Below, piece by piece: positions 6,965 to 13,893 of a stretch of 14,863 nucleotides of DNA. The stretch's first letter is position 1. Every line of letters starts with the position of its first letter. The position numbers and the translations under genes are program-made. Source of the stretch: Nitrososphaerales archaeon TH703 (GTDB lineage: Archaea > Thermoproteota > Nitrososphaeria > Nitrososphaerales > Nitrososphaeraceae); the NCBI GenBank assembly GCA_014523525.1, contig JAATVL010000218.1, forward strand, positions 1 to 14,863, written 5' to 3'. A model generated the notes under the pieces. It saw only the letters and a list, made by a program, of their open reading frames with translations, searched no databases and had not been told where the DNA came from.

Positions 6965-8317
6965 ATGAACTACATCATGAATCTTTATTTTCGAATGCAT
7001 TATCACTGTTCTATCAAAAATCAAATGTGGAAAATAATGTTAGTGATAGTTGGGCTCTCATTATTGTTTTCGACGATTATGATTTCAAATGTTATTATGG
7101 CTTATTCACAGTCACCAACAAAAAAACCGACTAGCCATGGTGTTAAAATTCACACTCCGAGACTAGGTGACAAAGTATCAATTGCAGTTAATAATTTCAC
7201 TATAACTGGCAGATCCGTAGACAATCAATCTTCAGATTGTCAGGTCTTCGTCATTGTCAATGATGTCAAGCCATATCAAAAAGCTTCTGCGATCGGATTA
7301 AATGGAGGCGATGATTTTTCGCAATGGAAATATGCACTTTTCCCTGATTATGCCAAACTTAAAATTGGAACAAATAAGATAACTGCTAAAATAGATTGTA
7401 AAAATCCCATGGATATGTTGAGGTATGACACCATAAACATTATGGGAACTAAAGCTTACGATTTAGAACAAGATGATACAAGTCCCAGGACTGAGGATAT
7501 TTCAAGAGTCGAGAAAAATGCGTCTTTAGATATAGGCAATCTTGCAGCAGAGAGATCTGCTCAATCACATAACCTCGTGAATACTACAACAAATGACAAG
7601 AATTTACCACCGTCACACTCTAACTTATCATCATCAAGAGCAGACTCGTATAACGGAGAGGCTCAGAATATTTACTCCGATAAGAAAATGACATTTTCTT
7701 CTAGTGTAAAGTACCTTGTAATATTAATTCCAAACGAAGGACATGAATCTACCAACCAACCTAAGAATCAGTTACCATTAATCAATCAACCATACGTACC
7801 TCAAAATGCCATTATAGCGAAGGGTAAGAGTATTATATGGCTAAATGCAGATGTAGGACATAGACACAAAATTAGTCTCAATGATAGTAATTCAGAAAAG
7901 ATTTTTGATAGTCGATTTTTTAAATATAATACAACTTCAAATGAGATTAGATTAAATGAGACAGGTACTTACCAATATTGGGAATCTGATGTAAGTAAAG
8001 AGGTACCCGATTTCGTTATGCTGGGTACCATCACTGTATCCTCACAGGAGCAGCACAATGCAACTACTGTATCTCAAAATAAGGACGACATAGTAGGAAC
8101 CTTTATGGTTCCTGCAAGGTTTTTAGATAAATATCGTTCTGAATTTGAGGACAGAGGATTTACTATTGACAGCACCTATACTTACAAGGATCTACGAGGT
8201 GGACAGAAAGGCACAGGTCCAGAACAAACGCTGATAGTATGGAAAGTCCACAATGTTCCACTGAAAAAAGTAGTGAGAGATCTTGAAGAGTTAACGCCCA
8301 CCCTCCCATATAATTAA
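6965..8317 (+). CDS. Exported or anchored protein with Ig-like, cupredoxin-like and unknown C-terminal domains
   Basis: A signal peptide or membrane anchor covers residues about 24-46 (LVIVGLSLLF core, then VIMAYSQ). The true start may be Met21 (base 7025), which gives a standard signal peptide; Met1 is the longest option. Residues about 58-160 form an Ig-like domain, with Cys92 and Cys145 possibly disulfide-bonded. Residues 165-240 are a polar, sequon-rich linker. Residues about 248-358 resemble a plastocyanin-like cupredoxin: WLNADVGHRHKI (292-303) and GTYQYWES (334-341), then MLGTITV (352-358). His301 and Met352 fit copper-ligand positions, but the expected Cys and second His are absent, so a normal type 1 copper site is unlikely. 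Residues about 374-450 form an alpha/beta domain I do not recognise. It is probably outside the membrane; its role is unknown. Confidence 0.72.
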   Translation: MNYIMNLYFRMHYHCSIKNQMWKIMLVIVGLSLLFSTIMISNVIMAYSQSPTKKPTSHGVKIHTPRLGDKVSIAVNNFTITGRSVDNQSSDCQVFVIVNDVKPYQKASAIGLNGGDDFSQWKYALFPDYAKLKIGTNKITAKIDCKNPMDMLRYDTINIMGTKAYDLEQDDTSPRTEDISRVEKNASLDIGNLAAERSAQSHNLVNTTTNDKNLPPSHSNLSSSRADSYNGEAQNIYSDKKMTFSSSVKYLVILIPNEGHESTNQPKNQLPLINQPYVPQNAIIAKGKSIIWLNADVGHRHKISLNDSNSEKIFDSRFFKYNTTSNEIRLNETGTYQYWESDVSKEVPDFVMLGTITVSSQEQHNATTVSQNKDDIVGTFMVPARFLDKYRSEFEDRGFTIDSTYTYKDLRGGQKGTGPEQTLIVWKVHNVPLKKVVRDLEELTPTLPYN

Positions 8318-8375
8318 CGTGTTTTGATGCTCTGACGGAAATGACTTGTCAATACGCGAAAAATATTACTAAGGA

Positions 8376-8383
8376 TATTTTAA
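8376..8383 (+). promoter_or_regulatory. TATA box of the ABC exporter operon
   Basis: TATTTTAA is centred about 29 bases before the TTG start at 8409, predicting transcription from about 8406. This leaderless arrangement supports TTG as the real start codon, since no Shine-Dalgarno sequence is present. Confidence 0.45.
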
Positions 8384-8408
8384 TGGGTCACGAAACAATC
8401 TAGATTAC

Positions 8409-9374
8409 TTGATAATTATAGAGAATCTTGTCAAGAAGTACGGAGATTTCTATGCGTTAAATGGTTTGAGTTTCGAGGTTAACGAAAATGAAATATTTGG
8501 ACTTTTAGGTCCCAACGGTGCGGGAAAGACAACCCTTATCCATATACTTGCTACACTACTAAAGCCAACAGAGGGTGGTGCTATTGTAAATGGTTTTGAT
8601 GTTTTGCACGATGCTACTAAAGTAAGGGGAAGTATAGGTGTCGTTTTTCAAGCACCAAGTAGTGATGATATGCTTACAGGATATGAAAATCTTAAAGTTC
8701 ATGCGTTACTCTACGGGATACCTCGTAAGATTAGAGAAAGAAGAATTTCTGAAGTTTTAAAATTAGTGGGATTGGAAGAGAGAAAAAACGACCAAGTAAA
8801 GAAATATTCTGGTGGGATGAGGAGGAGACTTGAAATAGCACGAGGACTCTTACATCATCCAAGGGTTTTTTTCTTGGATGAACCCACACTGGGTTTAGAT
8901 CCGCAAAGTAGAAACACTATGTGGACATACATTAAAAAAATTGTAAGAGAAGAAAAAGTAACGATTATACTAACCACACATTACATGGAGGAGGCTGATA
9001 TGTTATGTGATAGAATTGGTTTTATCAGCAATGGAAAAATAATTGCATTGGATTCTCCGTCAAGATTAAAACAGGAAATTGGTGGGGACATTGTAAAAAT
9101 TACCTTCACGAATGGAATTCATTCTGCCAAAGATTTTACTCATTTCGAATTTGTGCATAGAGTGGAGCAAAATGAAAATTCTGTAATTATTTACATGGAT
9201 GAGGTAAATTCAAATCTGCACAGGTTGATAAAAGATTTAGAGGATGTACAATCGATTGAATATAAGAAACCTACGTTAAATGATGTATTCCTGAAATTTT
9301 CCGGGGATTCTTTATCCGGAGACAGTCCTGAAGGGGGATTTATGCAAAGATATGCTGAGTACAAGAGATCATAA
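8409..9374 (+). CDS. ABC transporter ATP-binding subunit, DrrA-like (ABC-2 exporter family)
   Basis: This cytosolic ATPase powers the permease encoded next. All core motifs are intact: Walker A GPNGAGKTT (34-42, Lys40), Q-loop Gln81, signature YSGGMRRRLEIARG (133-146), Walker B VFFLDEPT (153-160, catalytic Glu158), D-loop LGLD (161-164) and switch His191 in LTTHYMEEAD. The C-terminal 90 or so residues form the accessory domain found in daunorubicin-resistance-type ATPases, ending in LNDVFLKFSG and a polar SGDS tail. Family members export drugs, lipids or polysaccharide precursors; the substrate here is unknown. The TTG start at 8409 opens directly into the MIIIENLVKKYG strand expected for the family. 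The 3' end overlaps the permease gene by 23 nt. Confidence 0.95.
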   Translation: MIIIENLVKKYGDFYALNGLSFEVNENEIFGLLGPNGAGKTTLIHILATLLKPTEGGAIVNGFDVLHDATKVRGSIGVVFQAPSSDDMLTGYENLKVHALLYGIPRKIRERRISEVLKLVGLEERKNDQVKKYSGGMRRRLEIARGLLHHPRVFFLDEPTLGLDPQSRNTMWTYIKKIVREEKVTIILTTHYMEEADMLCDRIGFISNGKIIALDSPSRLKQEIGGDIVKITFTNGIHSAKDFTHFEFVHRVEQNENSVIIYMDEVNSNLHRLIKDLEDVQSIEYKKPTLNDVFLKFSGDSLSGDSPEGGFMQRYAEYKRS

Positions 9375-10131
9375 TTTAAAAATAATACTGGGACAACTTT
9401 ACGCATTATGGCTTAGAGAATTTAAGGTCTTTCTACGTGAGAGGAGTAGACTAATTGCCTCCACTTTTACACCATTACTATGGTTATTTGTCATAGGATC
9501 TGGTCTTGGATCAACGAATCTGCAAATAGGAACAGATTATCAAAAGTTTATTTTTCCGGGGATTATTTGTATGTCCGTTATATTTACTTCTGTTTTTTTT
9601 GGTTCGTATATAATCTGGGATAGAAAATTTGATTTTCTCAAAAGTGTAATGGTTGCTCCATCAAGTAGAACTACTGTTTTTATTGGTAAAACTCTTGGTG
9701 GTATGACGACTTCTCTTTTTCAGGTCGCTATCATTCTAATAATTGGTATGGCGTTAGGGATTAATTATAATGCACTTTCATTACTGCAAATAATATCAAT
9801 TGTTTTGATACTCTCATTTGGTTTGACATCGCTGGGACTAACATTTGGAAGTTATATTGAGAGTTTGGAAGGCTTTCAATTAATTGTTAGTTTTGTTGTC
9901 TTTCCATTATTTTTCCTAAGTGGTGCGCTATTTCCAATAGATAATTTACCTGCATGGCTAAAGTTCATCACTCTTGTGGATCCAGCTACATATTCAGTAG
10001 ATGCATTAAGAAACAGTATATTAAATTTGGGAACGTATTCTTTTCAACTGGATATTGAAATATTGCTATTGTTTACCCTAATTATGACTCTGATTGGAAT
10101 CTTCTCTTTTAAGAGAATGAAGGCAGTTTAG
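9352..10131 (+). CDS. ABC-2 type permease subunit, DrrB-like
   Basis: This is the membrane partner of the preceding ATPase. Six likely transmembrane segments lie near residues 33-52, 66-88, 118-137, 143-165, 175-195 and 235-253. An amphipathic N-terminal helix (LREFKVFLRERSRL, 21-34) precedes them, as is usual for ABC-2 permeases. The block SGALFPIDNLPAWLKFI (190-206) followed by DPATYSVDALR (210-220) is the family hallmark. Length 259 is normal. The ATG lies inside the ATPase gene, so the subunits are probably translationally coupled. The exporter most likely works as two ATPases plus two permeases. A T6 run follows the stop closely. Confidence 0.95.
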   Translation: MLSTRDHNLKIILGQLYALWLREFKVFLRERSRLIASTFTPLLWLFVIGSGLGSTNLQIGTDYQKFIFPGIICMSVIFTSVFFGSYIIWDRKFDFLKSVMVAPSSRTTVFIGKTLGGMTTSLFQVAIILIIGMALGINYNALSLLQIISIVLILSFGLTSLGLTFGSYIESLEGFQLIVSFVVFPLFFLSGALFPIDNLPAWLKFITLVDPATYSVDALRNSILNLGTYSFQLDIEILLLFTLIMTLIGIFSFKRMKAV

Positions 10132-10136
10132 CGTAA

Positions 10137-10142
10137 TTTTTT
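10137..10142 (+). terminator. T-tract terminator after the ABC operon
   Basis: T6 begins six bases after the permease stop, in the spacer before a convergent gene. This is a typical archaeal intrinsic termination signal. Confidence 0.4.
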
Positions 10143-10271
10143 ACATTCCACGATTCGAATTCTCTTTTATCAAAAAGGTAGTGAATAATAATCACGATGT
10201 GGAAGCCAATATAGAAATTAAGATTGATAAGAAAATTGCCATTCATACATGGTCCAATAAATTTATTCATG

Positions 10272-10478
10272 TTAAATCTCTTCATCTAGATCCTCAAAGG
10301 CCCTTGCTTTTGAAATCTCGTGCAATCTCATAGTTGACATTCTTTCAAATTCCCTTCTGCTTAAAATCCCTTTACTGACTAGTAACTCAACTAGGGTATC
10401 CAGCTTGATATTAACTTCGTCTTGCGAGGATAATTCTTTACCTGTAATTTTTTTCTTAGTTGATTCATTCCTATTCAT
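10272..10478 (-). CDS. Small charged helical protein of unknown function (SHOCT-like C-terminus)
   Basis: This 68-residue protein has a basic, disordered N-terminus (NRNESTKKK) followed by a predicted helical hairpin. The segment LDTLVELLVSKGILSRREFE (27-46) resembles SHOCT-type helices, which are short oligomerisation modules with a KGILxxxEF turn; the resemblance is tentative. The C-terminus is acidic (EDLDEEI). No membrane segment or catalytic motif is seen. The ATG at 10478 is clear. An unusually good 17-bp palindrome lies 18-34 bases upstream, over the expected BRE/TATA position, so expression may be repressor-controlled. It is convergent with the ABC permease and downstream of another small minus-strand gene. 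Confidence 0.6.
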   Translation of the reverse strand: MNRNESTKKKITGKELSSQDEVNIKLDTLVELLVSKGILSRREFERMSTMRLHEISKARAFEDLDEEI

Positions 10479-10495
10479 AATTAATCCATTATTTT

Positions 10496-10512
10496 ACTAA
10501 TGTGACATTAGT
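10496..10512. promoter_or_regulatory. 17-bp palindrome, candidate operator over the promoter of the 68-residue gene
   Basis: ACTAATGT-G-ACATTAGT is perfectly symmetric around one central base. It lies 18-34 bases before the ATG on the minus strand, where BRE and TATA would sit for a leaderless or short-leader transcript. Eight-base arms with a one-base centre suit a dimeric winged-helix regulator. Confidence 0.5.
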
Positions 10513-10517
10513 GTAAT

Positions 10518-10558
10518 TTGATTCAATTGTTACTTTTAACTTTGTTAGTTTGAATCAA
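10518..10558. repeat. Long-loop 9-bp inverted repeat
   Basis: TTGATTCAA (10518-10526) and TTGAATCAA (10550-10558) are perfect reverse complements separated by 23 bases, which themselves contain GTTA/TAAC. The pair lies after the stop of the 102-residue gene and before the palindrome that precedes the 68-residue gene. It may be a terminator stem for the former or an upstream regulator site for the latter. Confidence 0.45.
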
Positions 10559-10599
10559 CCCATATTCACTATTGCTTCCCTGAGCTAGTTCCAAAGTGA

Positions 10600-10908
10600 T
10601 TATCCATAATCTACATAATACTTGTATCTTTTTTCTACATCTTTGTTTTTGCCTGCTAAAACTATAGTGGCTTGGTTCCTAACTCCATTCTTGACAAAAT
10701 TCAAAATATCCTTTGAATTTGGATTGTTTTGATATCCTGATGATAGCGAAGACTCAAACAAGTTCATAAACTCAACTACCTTAGTTCTGTATTCATCAAG
10801 GGTTGGTGTCTTATTGCTTGCTACTTTAAACCATGTTGTTGCACTTGGAGCGGCGAACGAACGTGCCAATTCTTCCAGTACCCTTTCCATTTCAAAAAAA
10901 TCCAGCAC
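10600..10908 (-). CDS. Small soluble protein of unknown function
   Basis: I do not recognise this 102-residue protein. It appears mostly helical, with no signal peptide, Cys cluster or membrane segment. The first 30 residues include ERVLEELARSFAAPSATTWF, and the C-terminus is KRYKYYVDYG. The start is GTG at 10908, preceded at good spacing by AGGTGA (10912-10917 on the minus strand), a strong match to the archaeal anti-Shine-Dalgarno; an internal ATG six codons later lacks this. It is divergent from the membrane-protein gene at 11040, with about 130 bp between starts, so the two may share regulation. The next minus-strand gene lies 121 bp downstream, behind two inverted repeats. Confidence 0.6.
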   Translation of the reverse strand: MLDFFEMERVLEELARSFAAPSATTWFKVASNKTPTLDEYRTKVVEFMNLFESSLSSGYQNNPNSKDILNFVKNGVRNQATIVLAGKNKDVEKRYKYYVDYG

Positions 10909-10911
10909 AAA

Positions 10912-10917
10912 TTCACC
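10912..10917 (-). promoter_or_regulatory. Shine-Dalgarno site deciding a GTG start
   Basis: Read on the minus strand, AGGTGA lies three bases before the GTG start of the 102-residue gene and pairs with the conserved CACCUCC end of 16S rRNA. It is one of the few good ribosome-binding sites in the window and supports this start over the internal ATG. Confidence 0.5.
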
Positions 10918-11039
10918 TTCTATTTTATTACGTAGTTGAGTGTATAAGATTATGGTCGTCTAAATGTAGAAATATTGAATTGTTTGGATTGATAAGAATA
11001 AATTTGTGAAAAATAAGCTTAATCTATATTTTGAACTTA

Positions 11040-12146
11040 ATGAATGAAGAATTATCTTCTAACTTACTTTGGGTTTATTTTCTTGTATCGATAGGCGTTG
11101 CCCTACAGGTTGGAGCTGCTAACTGGGATATTATATGGCATGGCGTTGTTAATGTTGAATCTTTCTTTACTCCACCCCATTCAGTGTTATATTCTGGAGT
11201 AGGCTTATCCTTAATTGCTACAGTTGCAGGAATAATATTTTCAATAAGACATGACACTCCGATAATGAGACCATTTTCCGCTTATCATAAAATTCCTAAT
11301 CCATTGAAGTTAATTGCCTTAGGATGTCTGGTAGAAGTATTTTCTGGTCAATTTGATAACTGGTGGCACACAAATTTTGGATTTGATGGTCTTTTGAGTC
11401 CGCCACATTTGATGTTGATAAGCGGAATGCTGCTTTCGATAATTGGTGCACTAATTGGAACGCACTTGTATCAAACCCATAATAGATTCAAGATAATATC
11501 TGAAATGATTTGTTATGGAATTCTTTGGATGATTTTGATTAACTTAGTCTTTATGTTTACACTTCCTTTCTCCGATGGTCAATACTTTGATTTTAATCCT
11601 TCTCCGACAGTTGCGTTGGTATTGGGATTAACTCTCCCTGCTGCATTTACAGCTATACTTTTTTACTCTGTACAAAGCATATCCTTTCCTTTTCGAATGA
11701 CAGTTGTAGCTGCAACCTTAATCACGTTACAATCTTTAGCCACAATCATTTCAAATATTTATTTTGTGGGTTTACTTCCTCTTTATCTTTTAAACATTGT
11801 GATACCTTTATCTTTAGATTTAGTTTCTATTTATACCAAAAATAATAACAAATTATTTCGTATTTTTTCAAATGACGACTACAAACGTTTTATTTTTTCA
11901 ATTGCCATCTCGCTCTTCTTCATCACATTCTATTTTCCATGGTCAGTGAATATGTTCAAAGCCTTCTTTGGAATAGATCTAATTACGTTTGAAAGTGTAA
12001 TCATATTTGAACAACTTTTGTGGAAATTTATCCTGCCTATATTAATGCCTGTATCGCTTGTTTCAGCGTACATGGGCATAATAATCTGGAAAAAGCTATA
12101 CGGATACCCAAAGTTAACAAATATGTTCAGAGTTGTTGTTAGATGA
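11040..12146 (+). CDS. Multi-pass membrane protein with duplicated DxxWH...PPH motif, function unknown
   Basis: I do not know a named family for this 368-residue protein, predicted to have about nine or ten membrane segments. Its N-terminal third contains two copies of one motif with identical spacing: Asp30-x2-Trp33-His34-x10-Pro45-Pro46-His47-x4-Ser52-Gly53, and Asp106-x2-Trp109-His110-x10-Pro121-Pro122-His123-x4-Ser128-Gly129. Each motif leads into a hydrophobic helix. The repeated Asp and His residues near the membrane surface suggest a metal or haem site, or a proton-relay site, made by an internal duplication; this is inference. The C-terminal two-thirds is hydrophobic without such motifs. 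I start it at ATG 11040; a TTG three codons earlier (11031) is less likely. It is a single gene, divergent from the 102-residue gene. Confidence 0.8.
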   Translation: MNEELSSNLLWVYFLVSIGVALQVGAANWDIIWHGVVNVESFFTPPHSVLYSGVGLSLIATVAGIIFSIRHDTPIMRPFSAYHKIPNPLKLIALGCLVEVFSGQFDNWWHTNFGFDGLLSPPHLMLISGMLLSIIGALIGTHLYQTHNRFKIISEMICYGILWMILINLVFMFTLPFSDGQYFDFNPSPTVALVLGLTLPAAFTAILFYSVQSISFPFRMTVVAATLITLQSLATIISNIYFVGLLPLYLLNIVIPLSLDLVSIYTKNNNKLFRIFSNDDYKRFIFSIAISLFFITFYFPWSVNMFKAFFGIDLITFESVIIFEQLLWKFILPILMPVSLVSAYMGIIIWKKLYGYPKLTNMFRVVVR

Positions 12147-12485
12147 AATATCTTAATTCAGTATTTGCACTCGATCAATCTGATATTTTGACACGTCAGG
12201 GTTGGTACTTCGTTTTGACGATTTCTTAACATTTCAATAATTTCCACTCTGATTTCTAAGATTAGAAAACTTTGTTGTTAGATAGAGACATCGGAAATTT
12301 AGCTTAATGAAGGAAATAATTGTTTAGGAATTATATCTGCAAAAAGAAGTATATTTAGAACGATTGAAAGTTCAACATGACCAACATGACAAAGTACTGT
12401 CATAAAACTATGGTATATAGTTGATAAACCAATTTCAAAATAGTTAACCTTAATAATCTAGTTTAATCAATTAATATATTGAAAC
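12147..12485. other. 340-bp spacer with a tandem 9-bp repeat and hairpin
   Basis: No gene is visible; frames beginning with ATG are under 20 codons. It contains two adjacent copies of CAACATGAC (12373-12390), running into an inverted repeat ATGACA/TGTCAT (12386-12403). CTTAATAA at 12449-12456 is a plausible TATA box for the zinc-ribbon gene, predicting transcription from about 12479, seven bases before its ATG. Confidence 0.45.
12373..12403. repeat. Tandem CAACATGAC repeat overlapping an inverted repeat
   Basis: Two perfect adjacent 9-bp copies (12373-12381 and 12382-12390) are followed by bases that complete a 6-bp inverted repeat, ATGACA-AAGTAC-TGTCAT. The site lies 83-113 bases before the ATG of the zinc-ribbon membrane protein, upstream of its likely TATA box, where an activator could bind. 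Confidence 0.45.
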
Positions 12486-12794
12486 ATGGAAAATAAAGAA
12501 TTCCTTACGCAACAGCTCTTATGGATCGTAATCTCAATAGGCATTAGCATAACAATATCAATGTTTGTTCCATTTCCGCTATCCTGGGTTGTCATTATAG
12601 GCGTGTTTCTTGTGTTGAGTTTCTATATGCGTTATAGAATGATGAAGAAAATGGGCTCTGGAGGGGGTATGTTTGGTTCTCTATCATCCCCATTTTCGGG
12701 AAATTCAGTTAACTATTACTGTATGAGTTGTGGAACAAAACATAGAGAAGCCTCATGCCCAAGATGTGGCTCAAAGATGAAAAGGGTAGGTTAA
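12486..12794 (+). CDS. Small two-TM membrane protein with C-terminal zinc ribbon
   Basis: This 102-residue protein has two hydrophobic segments, about residues 11-29 and 32-50, joined by a tight Pro-containing turn (VPFPLSW). A basic stretch RYRMMKK (49-55) follows, which by the positive-inside rule puts the C-terminus in the cytoplasm. After a Gly/Ser linker, Cys79-x2-Cys82 and Cys91-x2-Cys94 (CMSCG ... CPRCG) form a zinc ribbon. Such small ribbon-bearing membrane proteins are common in archaea, and their roles are mostly unknown; the ribbon may bind protein or nucleic acid. It is a single gene, convergent with the radical SAM gene. Confidence 0.78.
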   Translation: MENKEFLTQQLLWIVISIGISITISMFVPFPLSWVVIIGVFLVLSFYMRYRMMKKMGSGGGMFGSLSSPFSGNSVNYYCMSCGTKHREASCPRCGSKMKRVG

Positions 12795-12866
12795 GTGCAG
12801 AACTCGTTAAATTTTCTTACCAGATAAACAAATTTTTACTGCTAAAATTTGTAAAGTGAAAGTGTC

Positions 12867-13817
12867 CTACACATATTCACTCATCTTGCATTGTTTTAAA
12901 GAAATTGCATAAGCCTGTCTCAGTTGAGTAATTTGTTCTATCAGTTGATTGAAACCAAATGAAATATTCGTTTTTGATATCTCGTCTTTGAGATTGTTGA
13001 TTACTTTATCAGTGTATGTTCTATTTGCACTCAAATTGTTTTCATGGTGAAAAGGTTCTTGAAAACCATAAATTCTCTCATATTCTCTAATAGCCCACGA
13101 AATTCCAAATAATTCAAGAATCTCCCTTATTCTTATCCATATATCATGTCTTAGTCGCAGGACTGATCCAGATATACACCTCAAACCTAATTGTTGGCAA
13201 TTATCAACGATTGATCCTATATGTTCCTCACCATCAGTAATAAAAGGAATAATAGGATCTATGTTAATACAACATCTAATCCCAGAATCCATAAATTTTC
13301 TTATAGTATCAAAAACTCTACTTGTTGGTGGCGTTCCCGGTTCGATAATACGTTTTATTTTTTCATCAATAGTCGTTATCGACCAAACTATAAAACAATT
13401 ATCCTTATAATTGCGAAAAAGTTCTAGATCCCGTTCAATCAGGGATGATTTGGTGAATACATAAAATGGAATTTGATATTGTTGTAATACTTCAATACAC
13501 CTTTTTGTAATGCCAAATTTCGCTTCTGCATACTGATAGGCATCTGTTGCAGATGATATCATTACAGGTAATATTGAAGTATTTTTCAACTTGTTTAATT
13601 CTGATTCTAATATTTCTGGGGCGTTAATTTTCCCATAGATCTTGTCATAAAAATCTGGCGACCATTTGTATGTTGCATAACAGTATCCACACCTGTGATG
13701 ACATCCTTGATAAGGGTTTATTGTTAATCCTAAGTGTGATCCAACTTTGAAATAACGAAGGATTGATTTAGAATATTTTCTTACAATTGTAGGTGCCTTG
13801 TCGGAATACCACAACAA
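12867..13817 (-). CDS. Radical SAM protein, spore photoproduct lyase-like (COG1533)
   Basis: This is a cytosolic iron-sulfur enzyme. The radical SAM cluster motif is Cys39-x3-Cys43-x2-Cys46 in GCHHRCGYCYA, which binds a 4Fe-4S cluster and S-adenosylmethionine. Other COG1533 landmarks are ISSATDAYQ (87-95), FTKSSLIERDLELF (121-134), SITTIDEKI (146-154), IIEPGTPPTSR (157-167) and INIDPIIPFI (184-193). Bacillus SplB, the founding relative, repairs UV spore photoproduct, but most archaeal members are uncharacterised. The start is TTG at 13817: no ATG occurs in frame before the cluster motif, and the frame stays open upstream to a stop near 13886 with no ATG. It may be co-transcribed with the PH-like gene 76 bp upstream. 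Confidence 0.88.
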   Translation of the reverse strand: MLWYSDKAPTIVRKYSKSILRYFKVGSHLGLTINPYQGCHHRCGYCYATYKWSPDFYDKIYGKINAPEILESELNKLKNTSILPVMISSATDAYQYAEAKFGITKRCIEVLQQYQIPFYVFTKSSLIERDLELFRNYKDNCFIVWSITTIDEKIKRIIEPGTPPTSRVFDTIRKFMDSGIRCCINIDPIIPFITDGEEHIGSIVDNCQQLGLRCISGSVLRLRHDIWIRIREILELFGISWAIREYERIYGFQEPFHHENNLSANRTYTDKVINNLKDEISKTNISFGFNQLIEQITQLRQAYAISLKQCKMSEYV

Positions 13818-13893
13818 GAATATGAAACTAAGAATCTTAATTAGGATTGAGATATCATCAGGCGAGGGAGAGGGGACATGATATCAAGTATTA

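Noticed and set aside
10132..10271. GTGA/TCAC stem in the spacer between the ABC permease and the 68-residue gene
   Set aside because: Only four base pairs with a seven-base loop; the T6 run explains termination better.
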